64,000 nucleotides of DNA from JAICJC01 sp963709425 (GTDB lineage Bacteria; Actinomycetota; Thermoleophilia; Gaiellales; JAICJC01). The DNA lies in assembly GCA_963709425.1 (NCBI GenBank), contig CAVPWG010000005.1, positions 620,001-684,000 on the forward strand, read 5' to 3'. The notes beneath the pieces are model-generated. The model worked only from the letters and a program-made list of their open reading frames with translations, ran no database searches and was not told where the DNA came from. The position numbers and the translations under genes are program-made. Of the stretch, positions 36,767 to 45,459 are shown piece by piece. The stretch's first letter is position 1. Every line of letters begins with the position of its first letter.

Positions 36767-37320
36767 CCGACCCCGCAACCGCCGAGACCCTGGCCGGGGC
36801 CCGCGAGACCCGCCCCGAGATGCCGCCGCCGGCCCACGACGCCGCCCCCGAGAAGCCGTTGCGAGAGCGGATCCTCGACGTGATGGCGCTCTACCCGGAG
36901 CCGCGCTCGGCCATCATCCCCGCGCTGCGGCTGGCGCAGGAGGAGTACGGATGGCTCTCGACCGAGGCGCTCGAGGCGGTCGCCGACGCGACCGGCTTCA
37001 CGCCTGCGCTCGCCAAGTCGGTCGCCTCCTTCTACGACATGTTCCGGCTCACGCCCGCGGGCGCCCACGAGATCTGCGTGTGCACCAACGTGTCCTGCGC
37101 CCTTGTCGGCGCCGGCGACACCCTGCGCGAGCTCGAGCGCCTACTCGGGATCCACGCGGGCGAGACCACGCCCGACGGGATGTTCACGCTGCGGACGGTC
37201 GAGTGCTACGGCGGATGCGGCTGGGGGCCGGTCGTCTCGGTCGACGAGCGCTACCACGAGCCGTGCGGGCCGGAGCAGGTCGAGGGCATCCTCCAGGAGC
37301 TGCGGGGCGCAGGCGCATGA
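36763..37320 (+). CDS. nuoE: NADH-quinone oxidoreductase subunit E
   Basis: A protein of 185 residues with the [2Fe-2S] cluster N1a. Cysteines: CTNVSC and, 40 residues later, CYGGCGWGP, giving the 2Fe-2S thioredoxin-like domain. The N-terminal three-helix bundle (IIPALRLAQEEYGWLSTEALEAVA) is intact. GTG 36763 overlaps nuoD. It completes the NADH module with NuoF and NuoG. Confidence 0.95.
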   Translation: MTDPATAETLAGARETRPEMPPPAHDAAPEKPLRERILDVMALYPEPRSAIIPALRLAQEEYGWLSTEALEAVADATGFTPALAKSVASFYDMFRLTPAGAHEICVCTNVSCALVGAGDTLRELERLLGIHAGETTPDGMFTLRTVECYGGCGWGPVVSVDERYHEPCGPEQVEGILQELRGAGA

Positions 37321-38627
37321 GCGACGCCACGCGGATCCTGCTCGACTTCGAGGGCGACCGCCGCGACCCCCACACCTACGAGCAGGCGGGCGGCTACGCG
37401 TCGCTTCGCAAGGTGCTCTCGATGGAGCCGGGCGACGTCGTCGCCCAGGTCGACGCATCCGGCCTGCGCGGGCGCGGCGGCGCCGGCTTCCCGACCGGGC
37501 GCAAGGCGTCGTTCCTGCCCAAGGATCGCCGCCCGGCGTACCTGTGCGTGAACGCCGACGAGTCCGAGCCCGGCACCTTCAAGGACCGCGAGATCATGCT
37601 GCGAAACCCGCACGCGCTGATCGAGGGCGTGCTCATCATGAGCTACGCGATCGGCGCCACGTCGGCATTCATCTACATCCGCGGCGAGTACCGCACGGAG
37701 TTCGAGGTGCTGCGGCGGGCGCTCGACGACGCGCGCAGCCGCGGCTACGTCGGCCTGAACGTGCTCGGCTCCGGCTACAACGCGACCGTCGTGCTCCACC
37801 GCGGCGCCGGCGCCTACATCTGCGGCGAGGAGACCGCGCTGCTCTCGTCGCTCGAGGGCGAGCGCGGGCAGCCGCGCTCGAAGCCCCCGTTCCCGGCCGT
37901 GGCCGGCCTCTACGCCGCCCCGACGCTCGTGAACAACGTCGAGACGCTCGCCGCCGTGCCGTTCATCCTCGAGATGGGCGCCGAGGCCTACGCCTCGCTG
38001 GGCACCGAGCGCTCGAAGGGCACCCGCGTCTTCTCGCTCTCCGGGAACGTGCGCCGGCCCGGGAACTACGAGCTGCCGCTGACCTCGACGCTGCGCGACC
38101 TGATCGAGGGCCACGGCGGCGGCGCTCCCGAGGGTCGCACGATCAAGGCGATCATCCCGGGCGGCTCCTCGACACCGATCCTGCTCCCCGATCAGCTCGA
38201 CACGGGCATCGACTACGAGTCGATCGCCGCGGCCGGGTCGATGGCCGGCTCCGGCGCGATCGTGGTGATCGACGACCGCACGTGCATGGTGCAGCTGGCC
38301 CTTCGGGTCGCCGAGTTCTACCGCCACGAGAGCTGCGGCAAGTGCACGCCGTGCCGCGAGGGCACCCGCTGGGGCGTCGACATCATCCGGCGGATCGAGA
38401 TGGGCGAGGCGGCCCAGGGCGACCTCGACCTGCTGCTGGACGTCTGCGACCGCATCCTCGGCAAGTGCCTCTGCCCGCTGGGCGACGCGATGGCGATGCC
38501 GGTCGCAAGCTACGTCACGCGGTTCCGGGAGGAGTTCCAGCGCCACATCGACGAGGGCGGCTGCCCGTTTGCCGAGACGAGCCCGATCGCATCGCTCTAC
38601 CACGGCCACGCGGAGGCGCCGGCGTGA
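37317..38627 (+). CDS. nuoF: NADH-quinone oxidoreductase subunit F
   Basis: A protein of 436 residues with the FMN and NADH sites: SGLRGRGGAGFPTGRK binds NADH, VNADESEPGTFKDR contacts FMN, YICGEETALL is family-specific, and cluster N3 is held by SCGKCTPCREGT plus a later Cys in GKCLCPLGD. It accepts hydride from NADH. ATG 37317 overlaps nuoE. Its stop overlaps the small ORF at 38624. Confidence 0.97.
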   Translation: MSDATRILLDFEGDRRDPHTYEQAGGYASLRKVLSMEPGDVVAQVDASGLRGRGGAGFPTGRKASFLPKDRRPAYLCVNADESEPGTFKDREIMLRNPHALIEGVLIMSYAIGATSAFIYIRGEYRTEFEVLRRALDDARSRGYVGLNVLGSGYNATVVLHRGAGAYICGEETALLSSLEGERGQPRSKPPFPAVAGLYAAPTLVNNVETLAAVPFILEMGAEAYASLGTERSKGTRVFSLSGNVRRPGNYELPLTSTLRDLIEGHGGGAPEGRTIKAIIPGGSSTPILLPDQLDTGIDYESIAAAGSMAGSGAIVVIDDRTCMVQLALRVAEFYRHESCGKCTPCREGTRWGVDIIRRIEMGEAAQGDLDLLLDVCDRILGKCLCPLGDAMAMPVASYVTRFREEFQRHIDEGGCPFAETSPIASLYHGHAEAPA

Positions 38628-38794
38628 ACACGTTCCACGACGCGTTCCTCGACGCCCGCCGCCGGATCGAGTCGGGGGCGGACCCCGAGGAGGTCGTGCC
38701 GGTGCTGCTGCGGCTCGCCGAGGCGCAGGACGAGATCGACCTCGTGGAGGGCCTCTACCCCGAGGGCGACGACGGCGAGGACGACGACGGCTGA
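38624..38794 (+). CDS. Small acidic protein inside the nuo operon
   Basis: A protein of 56 residues between nuoF and nuoG. GTG 38624 overlaps the nuoF stop (GTGA) and its own TGA overlaps the nuoG ATG (TGATG), so it is translationally coupled on both sides and cannot be a spacer. The predicted protein has one amphipathic helix (FHDAFLDARRRIESGADPEEVVPVLLRLAEAQDEIDLVEGLY) and an Asp/Glu tail. No cysteines, no membrane helix. Not a known Nuo subunit to me; a lineage-specific assembly factor or accessory subunit is a reasonable guess. Confidence 0.75.
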   Translation: MNTFHDAFLDARRRIESGADPEEVVPVLLRLAEAQDEIDLVEGLYPEGDDGEDDDG

Positions 38795-41094
38795 TGGCGA
38801 CCGTCGAGACCACCACGGTGACGCTGACCGTGAACGGCCGCGAGGTCACGGTCGCAAAGGGCCGCTCGCTCGTCGAGGCGGCGGCCGAGGCCGGGGTCGA
38901 GATCCCCGTCTTCTGCTACGAGCCACGGCTCGGCGCAGGGGTCGGCGCCTGCCGCATGTGCCTGTGCGAGATCGAGGGCATGCCCAAGCTCCAGACCGCC
39001 TGCACGACGCCGGCCGCGGACGGGATGGTGGTCGACTCGCTCTCCTCACGGGCCCGCGAGGGCCAGGACGCCGTGCTCGAGTTCCTGCTCCTCAACCACC
39101 CGCTCGACTGCCCGGTCTGCGACAAGGGCGGCGAGTGCCCGCTCCAGGACCTGACGTTCCGGTACGGGCCCGGCTCCACGCGGATGCGGATCCCCAAGCG
39201 CACGCTCGAGAAGCCGGTTCCGATCTCGCCGCTGATCAAGCTCGACCGCGAGCGCTGCATCCTCTGCTACCGGTGCACCCGCTTCTCGGAGGGCGTGTCG
39301 GGGGACATGCAGCTCGTCCCTGAGAACCGCGGGGCGCACTCGATCATCACGACGTTCGAGGGTCGCCCGTACACCAACGAGTTCTCGGGCAACGTCACCG
39401 AGCTGTGCCCGGTCGGCGCGCTCACCTCGACGACGTACCGCTTCCGGGCGCGCCCGTGGGAGACCCAGCAGATCCCGAGCGTCTGCGGCCTCTGCGCCGT
39501 CGGCTGCAACACGGCCGTGAACATCCGCGAGGGGCACGTCGTACGCGTGCTTTCGCGCAACCACCCCGAGATCGACGAGGGCTGGCTGTGCGACAAGGGC
39601 CGCTACGCGTTCGGCCTGCTCGCCAGCGAGGAGCGGATCACGACCGGCCTCATCCGCGGCGGCCGCGGCCTCGAGCAGGTGGCGCCGGGCGACGCCCTCG
39701 ACCACATCGCCGACCGCCTGCGCGCCACCGTTGAGCGGTTCGGGCCCGGCTCCGTTGCCGTCCTCGCCTCCGGTGAGCAGACCAACGAGGAGGCGCATGC
39801 CTGGGCGCGGCTCCTGGACGAGGGGCTCGGCGGCGGGATCTCGGTGTGCGGCCCCGAGGGCGGCGCGGGCTGGGAGGCGCTCGCTCCGTACGCCGCGTCG
39901 ATCGCCGACATCGGGACGGCGGGGGCCATCGTCGTCGCCGGCGACACCGACCTCGCCCACCGCGCCCCGGTGGTCGAGCTGCGGATCCGGAAGGCCGTCC
40001 AGGCCGGAGCGCGAGTCGTGAGCGTCGGCGCGGGCGGCACCCGGCTCGAGACCCTGCGCGGCGCCCATCATGTGTCGGCGGGCCCCGGCACCGCCCACGT
40101 CGAGCTCCTGCGCGCCGCCCAGAACGACGGCGAGCTCGCAGCCGCGGTCGGCGATGCGGCGACGGTCGTCATCTGGGCGGGGCCGATGCGCCCCGCGATC
40201 GCCGCCGTCCTGGCCCATCTCGCCCACGCCCGCGGGTGGACGGTGCTGCGGACGCCGCGGGCCGCCAACGAGCTCGGCTGCCAGTCGGCCGGCCTCGGGT
40301 CGGCCACCCCGGAGGAGGCGCTCGCGGCGGCCGACGAGGGCCGCATCAAGGCGATCGTCCTCCTCGGCGCCGATCCGGTGGGCGACTGGCACAACGGTGA
40401 GCGCTGGCGCGCGGCCCTCGGGCGGTCGTTCTTCGCGCTTCAGGTCACCGCGGTCCAGAACGACTCCAGCGGCTGGGCGACCACGATCGTCCCGGCTGCG
40501 ACCGTGCTCGAGCAGGACGGGACGCTCACCAACCTCGAGGGCCGAACGCAGCGCGTCCGCGCCGCCGCAACCGTGCCGAGCGGCGTGCTCGAGGGATACG
40601 CCCTCGCCGCCGCCGTGGGCGAGCGGCTCGGCGTCGGTCTGCCGCCGGATGCGCCGTCGGCCTTCGCGGACATGGCCGCCCGGCGCCCGGCCTTCTCCGG
40701 CCTCAGCTGGTCGGCCATCGGCGAGCGGGCCGCGCTCGGAGCGCGGCCGGCGCCCGCCGGAGCGCCCGCGGCGCCGCACGCCGCCCCGGCGGAGACGCCG
40801 CCCGGAACTGTCGTGGTCGGCTACCGCGAGCTCATGTCGGGAGCATCGGTCGACCACAGCCCGAGCCTGCACTTCCAGCGGCGGGCCGGCATCGAGATCG
40901 CACATGACGACGCCGAGGCGCTCGGCGTGAAGCCCGGCGACCGGGTGCGCGTGTCGTACGAGGGCGGCGAGCACGAGGGCGCCGCGGTGGTGCTGCGGCG
41001 GCTCCGCCCCGGGGTCGTCCGGGTCGCCGCCCGCCGGCCGTACGTCGGCCCGGGAACGGTGGCAGCGGCACAGCCGGAGGCGGCGGATGCCTGA
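38794..41094 (+). CDS. nuoG: NADH-quinone oxidoreductase subunit G
   Basis: A protein of 766 residues. N-terminal [2Fe-2S] ferredoxin fold (CYEPRLGAGVGACRMCLCE), the His-Cys3 segment HPLDCPVCDKGGECPLQD, two [4Fe-4S] ligand sets (CILCYRC and ELCPVGAL) and the extra N7-type set CGLCAVGC plus a Cys 28 residues on (WLCDKG). The rest is a molybdopterin-oxidoreductase-like domain with a degraded cofactor site and a C-terminal beta domain (LGVKPGDRVRVS). N7 is kept only in some bacteria. The gene overlaps nuoH by 8 bases. Confidence 0.97.
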   Translation: MATVETTTVTLTVNGREVTVAKGRSLVEAAAEAGVEIPVFCYEPRLGAGVGACRMCLCEIEGMPKLQTACTTPAADGMVVDSLSSRAREGQDAVLEFLLLNHPLDCPVCDKGGECPLQDLTFRYGPGSTRMRIPKRTLEKPVPISPLIKLDRERCILCYRCTRFSEGVSGDMQLVPENRGAHSIITTFEGRPYTNEFSGNVTELCPVGALTSTTYRFRARPWETQQIPSVCGLCAVGCNTAVNIREGHVVRVLSRNHPEIDEGWLCDKGRYAFGLLASEERITTGLIRGGRGLEQVAPGDALDHIADRLRATVERFGPGSVAVLASGEQTNEEAHAWARLLDEGLGGGISVCGPEGGAGWEALAPYAASIADIGTAGAIVVAGDTDLAHRAPVVELRIRKAVQAGARVVSVGAGGTRLETLRGAHHVSAGPGTAHVELLRAAQNDGELAAAVGDAATVVIWAGPMRPAIAAVLAHLAHARGWTVLRTPRAANELGCQSAGLGSATPEEALAAADEGRIKAIVLLGADPVGDWHNGERWRAALGRSFFALQVTAVQNDSSGWATTIVPAATVLEQDGTLTNLEGRTQRVRAAATVPSGVLEGYALAAAVGERLGVGLPPDAPSAFADMAARRPAFSGLSWSAIGERAALGARPAPAGAPAAPHAAPAETPPGTVVVGYRELMSGASVDHSPSLHFQRRAGIEIAHDDAEALGVKPGDRVRVSYEGGEHEGAAVVLRRLRPGVVRVAARRPYVGPGTVAAAQPEAADA

Positions 41095-42082
41095 CGGGTT
41101 CATCGTCACCTTCATCAAGGCGCTCGTCCTGGCGAACCTGGTCATGCTCGTCTTCGCATTCCTGACGTGGCTCGAGCGGCGGCTGCTCGGCCGCTTCCAG
41201 GTGCGCCTCGGGCCGAACCGGGTCGGGCCCTTCGGCCTGCTCCAGCCGATCGCCGACCTCGTGAAGCTCATCCGCAAGGAGAGCCTCCTGCCCGAGGGCA
41301 TCTCGCCGGCTCTCTACATCGCCGCGCCCGTGATCTCGCTGTTCGCGTCGCTCGCCGTCTTCGCGGTGATCCCGTTCGGCGAAGAGGCCACGATCCCGGG
41401 AACCAACTATCAGATCTACCTGTGGATCTCCGACCCCAGCGTGGCGCTCCTGGTCGTGTTCGCGCTCGGATCGGTCAGCTTCTACGGGTTCCTGATCGGA
41501 GGCTGGTCGTCGAGCTCCAAGTACAGCCTCTTCGGGTCGATGCGGGCCGTCAGCCAGCTCATCTCGTACGAGGTCAGCCTGGCGCTCGCCGTGGTCGGGG
41601 TCGTCATGATGGCCCAGTCGCTGTCGCTCACGGGGATCGCCGAGGCTCAGAGCCGCGACGGCCTCTGGTACATCTTTCCCCAGTTCCTCGGCTTCCTGGT
41701 GTACGTGGTGGCCTCGACGGCCGAGGTGAGCCGGATCCCGTTCGACCTGCCCGAGGCGGAGGGCGAGCTCGTCGCCGGGTACCACACCGAGTACGGCGGC
41801 ATGCGGTTCGCGATGTTCCAGAACGCCGAGTACGTCGCCCTGATCGCGTTCTCGGCGGTGGCGTCGATCCTCTTCTTCGGCGGGTACGAGGGGCCGTGGC
41901 TGCCGGGGCCGCTGTGGATGCTGATCAAGATGACGTTCTTCATCCTGATCGCGATGTGGGTGCGGGCGACGCTGCCGCGCATCCGCTACGACAAGCTCAT
42001 GTCCATCGGCTGGAAGGTGCTGCTCCCGGCCGCCACTCTGAACCTGCTCGTCACGTCGGCGATCGTGGCGTGGCGAGCCTGA
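41087..42082 (+). CDS. nuoH: NADH-quinone oxidoreductase subunit H
   Basis: A protein of 331 residues with eight membrane helices. LTWLERRLLGRFQVRLGPNRVGPFGLLQPIADLVKLIRKE and EVSRIPFDLPEAEGELVAGYHTEYGG are the invariant quinone-chamber motifs; LVTSAIVAW closes the chain. It forms the membrane part of the quinone site. ATG 41087 is inside nuoG. Confidence 0.97.
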   Translation: MPDGFIVTFIKALVLANLVMLVFAFLTWLERRLLGRFQVRLGPNRVGPFGLLQPIADLVKLIRKESLLPEGISPALYIAAPVISLFASLAVFAVIPFGEEATIPGTNYQIYLWISDPSVALLVVFALGSVSFYGFLIGGWSSSSKYSLFGSMRAVSQLISYEVSLALAVVGVVMMAQSLSLTGIAEAQSRDGLWYIFPQFLGFLVYVVASTAEVSRIPFDLPEAEGELVAGYHTEYGGMRFAMFQNAEYVALIAFSAVASILFFGGYEGPWLPGPLWMLIKMTFFILIAMWVRATLPRIRYDKLMSIGWKVLLPAATLNLLVTSAIVAWRA

Positions 42083-42099
42083 GGATGGGGAGCACCTAA

Positions 42100-42591
42100 G
42101 TGGCAGTTGTCGACTCGGTCAAGGGCTTCGGCGTCACGTTCCGGCACCTGTTCCGTAAGCCCGTGACGCAGCAGTATCCCGAGTACAAGCGCCCGGTCTA
42201 TCCGCGCTTCCGCGGGCGCCATCGCCTGCACCGGCATGCGAACGGCCTCGAGAAGTGCATCGGCTGCTCGCTCTGTGCAGCGGCCTGCCCGGCTGACTGC
42301 ATCCGTGTCGTCGCCGATGAGAACACCGACGAGGAGCGCTATTCGCCGGGCGAGCGCTACGCCCGGATCTACGAGATCAACATGAGCCGCTGCATCTTCT
42401 GCGGCTACTGCGAGCTGGCGTGCCCGTTCGACGCGATCACGCTCGGCCACGACTACGAGCTGGCCGAGATGAGCCGCGACGCGATGGTCTACACGAAGGA
42501 GATGCTGCTCGAGCCGATGCACCCGAGCCGGACGACGCCGGTGGCGCCGGCCGACCCGTTCGACGTCGTGGAGCCCGGGACGGCGGGATGA
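42100..42591 (+). CDS. nuoI: NADH-quinone oxidoreductase subunit I
   Basis: A protein of 163 residues with clusters N6a and N6b: CIGCSLCAAACPADCI and CIFCGYCELACPFDAI. The N-terminal 40 residues include an amphipathic helix contacting the membrane arm. GTG 42100 is 17 bases after nuoH, the widest gap in the operon. The stop overlaps nuoJ (ATGA). Confidence 0.97.
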   Translation: MAVVDSVKGFGVTFRHLFRKPVTQQYPEYKRPVYPRFRGRHRLHRHANGLEKCIGCSLCAAACPADCIRVVADENTDEERYSPGERYARIYEINMSRCIFCGYCELACPFDAITLGHDYELAEMSRDAMVYTKEMLLEPMHPSRTTPVAPADPFDVVEPGTAG

Positions 42592-43232
42592 CCTACGACG
42601 TCGTCTTCGTCGTCGCATCGGCACTTGCGATCGTCTCGGCGCTCGGCGTCGTCCTCTCGAGCAACCCGTTTTACTCGGCGCTCTCGCTGATCGGCAACCT
42701 GGTCGCGCTCGCGGCGATGTACCTCCTGCTGCAGTCCGACTTCCTGGCCGCCGCGCAGGTCATCGTCTACGCGGGCGCCGTCATGATCATGTTCCTGTTC
42801 GTGATCGCCTACCTGGGCGGGCGGGCGCACGAGCCGGTGCGGTCGCGGCCGTGGTGGCAGACGGCCGCCGCCCTCGCCGCGGCGATTGCGGTCGCGGGCG
42901 AGATCGGCTTCGCCGTCGATCAGCAGGCCTTCGGCGACGGGGCGCACGTCAGCGAGCTCTTCGGCGCCCCGCAGGCCATCGCGGCGAGCTTCCTCGGCCG
43001 CTACGTGCTGACCTTCGAGGCCACCTCGGTGCTCCTGCTCATCGCGGCCGTCGGCGGCGTGACGCTGGCCGCCCGGCGGCCGGCGCCGCGCGAGGAGGGA
43101 GCCGTCGGCGCCTTCGAGGCGGTCGAGCGAGTGGCGCCGGCGACCAGCCTCCAGGCCGAGGTCGTCGACGCCGAGACCCGGTTCGACGTCGTTCGGGCCG
43201 GGAGCGCGGCGGACGAGGGAGACAAGGACTGA
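42588..43232 (+). CDS. nuoJ: NADH-quinone oxidoreductase subunit J
   Basis: A protein of 214 residues with five membrane helices. The helix FLAAAQVIVYAGAVMIMFLFVIAYLGG holds the pi-bulge region (VYAGAV) that gates proton transfer. A C-terminal soluble tail of about 50 residues, charged, is longer than in E. coli. ATG 42588 overlaps nuoI; the stop overlaps nuoK. Confidence 0.95.
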   Translation: MTYDVVFVVASALAIVSALGVVLSSNPFYSALSLIGNLVALAAMYLLLQSDFLAAAQVIVYAGAVMIMFLFVIAYLGGRAHEPVRSRPWWQTAAALAAAIAVAGEIGFAVDQQAFGDGAHVSELFGAPQAIAASFLGRYVLTFEATSVLLLIAAVGGVTLAARRPAPREEGAVGAFEAVERVAPATSLQAEVVDAETRFDVVRAGSAADEGDKD

Positions 43233-43537
43233 TGCACGTCGGCGTCGCCTGGTTCCTGGCGGTGTCGGCCGCCCTGTTCGGCATCGGCCTCTATGGGGTC
43301 TTCACCCGTCGCAGCCCGATCATCCTGCTGCTCTCCGTCGAGATCATGCTGAACGCCTCGAACCTGGCGCTGGTCTCGTTCGGGCGGTACTGGGGCGACC
43401 CGGCCGGGCAGGTCTTCGCGCTCGTCGTCATGGCGGTTGCCGCCTCCGAGGTGGTGATCGGCCTCGGCCTCGTCGTCGCAATGGCGCGGCGCCGCGCCGA
43501 CCTCGACGTCGACTCGCTGAGAGGGCTTCGCCACTGA
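43232..43537 (+). CDS. nuoK: NADH-quinone oxidoreductase subunit K
   Basis: A protein of 101 residues, three helices, MrpC-like. Conserved glutamates are visible in SVEIMLNASNLALV and in AVAASEVVIGLGLVVA. ATG 43232 (TGATG overlap). The stop overlaps nuoL. Confidence 0.95.
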   Translation: MHVGVAWFLAVSAALFGIGLYGVFTRRSPIILLLSVEIMLNASNLALVSFGRYWGDPAGQVFALVVMAVAASEVVIGLGLVVAMARRRADLDVDSLRGLRH

Positions 43538-45459
43538 TGAGCGCCCTCGAGACGCTGAGCTGGGTCTGCCTGTTCGCGCCGCTCGCCGGTGCGGCTGTCC
43601 TGACGCTGGCCGGCTCGCGGATCTCACGCCAGGTTGCGGCCTGGGCCGGCACATGCTTCTCGCTGGCGAGCTTCGGCGCGGCGCTCGGGGTCGCCTACAA
43701 GCTCCACCACGAGCCGAAGTTCCATCACCACGGCGCCCGCGAGCACGTCTTCACGCTCTACACGTGGGCGACGTCCGGCAGCCTCCGCATCCCGTTCGAC
43801 ATCCTGATCGATCCGCTCTCGGTCGTCGAGATGCTGATCGTCTCCGGGGTCGGGACACTGATCGTCGCCTACTCGATCGGGTACATGCACGGCGACGTCA
43901 AGGAGCGGCGCTTCTTCGTCTACCTGGATCTCTTCCTGTTCTCGATGCTCCTCCTCGTCATGTCGGCGAACTTCGCGCTGCTCCTCGCCGGCTGGGGCCT
44001 GGTGGGCCTCTCGTCGTACCTCCTGATCGGGTTCTGGCACGAGCGCAAGCCGCCCGTCGACGCCGCGAAGAAGGCGTTCGTGATGAACGCGATCGGCGAC
44101 GTCGGCATTGCGATCGCCATCTTCATCCTGGTCAGCGACCTCGGCACCGTCCAGTTCCAGGCGGTGTTCGACCAGGCCGGCGCCCGGTGGCCGCAGGGGT
44201 CGGCGACCGCCAACTGGATCGCCTTCCTGCTCCTCGTCGGCGCCGTGGCGAAGTCCGCCCAGATCCCGCTCCACACCTGGCTTCCCGACGCCATGGAGGG
44301 CCCGACGCCGGTGTCGGCGCTGATCCACGCGGCGACGATGGTGACCGCCGGCGTCTATCTCGTCGCAAGGACGCACGTGCTCTTCGAGAACGCGCCCGAC
44401 GTCCAGGCGCTCGTGGCCCTGCTCGGTGTCGCGACGCTCCTGATGGCCGGTGTGATCGCCGTCGTCCAGACCGACATCAAACGGATCATCGCCTACTCGA
44501 CCATGAGCCAGATCGGCTACATGTTCGCCGGCGTCGGGATCGGCGCCTACTCGGGTGCGATGTTCCTGCTCCTCGCGCACGCCTTCTTCAAGGCCCTGCT
44601 GTTTCTCGGCGCGGGCATCGTGATCCACGCCCTGAGCGGCGAGCAGGATGTTCGCAGGATGGGCGGCCTGCAGTCGGCGCTCAGGCACACGACCACCCTG
44701 ATGTGGATCGGGACCATCGGGCTGATCGGCTTCTGGCCGCTGGCGAAGGACGCCATCCTCGCGTCGGCCCTCCAGAAGGGCGGCACGACCGCCTCGATCG
44801 TCTGGGTCGGCGGCCTGATCGGCGCCTTCTTCACCGGGGTCTACGCAACGCGGCTCATGCGGCTCACGTTCTACGGGCGACGGTCGACCTACGCCGACGT
44901 CCATCTGCACGACACGTCGCACGGCGAGGCGCCCCGGACGATGTTCTGGACGGTTGCGGCGCTGGCCGCCGGAATGATCCTGTCGGGGTTCCTCGCCATC
45001 GGGTTCGGGACGCGCGACGAGCTCGCCAGCTGGCTGCGCTTCGTGGCCCCCACCATCGAGTCGACCGTCCGCAACGAGGTGCTCACGACCGCGATGGCGT
45101 GGGGCGTGGGCCTGGCGGGAGCGATCCTGGTCTGGTGGCTGTACGCGCGCCCGGAGCGGCTCGCAGCGTTCAAGCGCCCCCTCGCCGGCGGCGCCGCCGT
45201 GGCGGAGAACCTCTTCTACTGGGACGCCGCCTATCGGTGGATCGCGTATCTGCCGGCGTCGGGGATCGCCGTCGCGCTCTACCGCTGGGTCGAGCGGTGG
45301 ATCATCTGGGGCTCGGTGAGCCTGGTCGTCTACGTCGTGCGCGCGTTCAGCCGTGCGGCGACCGAGGCCCAGAACGGCGTGGTGCGCCTGTACGCCACCG
45401 CGTTCGTCGCAGGCGCGGCGGTGCTCGCCGCCTACTTCCTGGGGCGGGCGTCGCTGTGA
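43537..45459 (+). CDS. nuoL: NADH-quinone oxidoreductase subunit L
   Basis: An antiporter-like proton-pumping subunit of 640 residues, full length and free of frameshifts. MHGDVKERRFFVYLDLFLFSMLLLV, GWGLVGLSSYLLIGFW, TWLPDAMEGPTPVSALIHAATMVTAGVYL and the lateral helix near the C-terminus are recognisable. The key Lys and Glu residues of the pump channel lie in TM5, TM7 and TM8. ATG 43537 overlaps nuoK. Confidence 0.96.
   Translation: MSALETLSWVCLFAPLAGAAVLTLAGSRISRQVAAWAGTCFSLASFGAALGVAYKLHHEPKFHHHGAREHVFTLYTWATSGSLRIPFDILIDPLSVVEMLIVSGVGTLIVAYSIGYMHGDVKERRFFVYLDLFLFSMLLLVMSANFALLLAGWGLVGLSSYLLIGFWHERKPPVDAAKKAFVMNAIGDVGIAIAIFILVSDLGTVQFQAVFDQAGARWPQGSATANWIAFLLLVGAVAKSAQIPLHTWLPDAMEGPTPVSALIHAATMVTAGVYLVARTHVLFENAPDVQALVALLGVATLLMAGVIAVVQTDIKRIIAYSTMSQIGYMFAGVGIGAYSGAMFLLLAHAFFKALLFLGAGIVIHALSGEQDVRRMGGLQSALRHTTTLMWIGTIGLIGFWPLAKDAILASALQKGGTTASIVWVGGLIGAFFTGVYATRLMRLTFYGRRSTYADVHLHDTSHGEAPRTMFWTVAALAAGMILSGFLAIGFGTRDELASWLRFVAPTIESTVRNEVLTTAMAWGVGLAGAILVWWLYARPERLAAFKRPLAGGAAVAENLFYWDAAYRWIAYLPASGIAVALYRWVERWIIWGSVSLVVYVVRAFSRAATEAQNGVVRLYATAFVAGAAVLAAYFLGRASL

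Noticed and set aside
39046..41301. 751-residue open frame on the minus strand
   Set aside because: Antisense to nuoG with low-complexity Arg/Ala content; no motifs.
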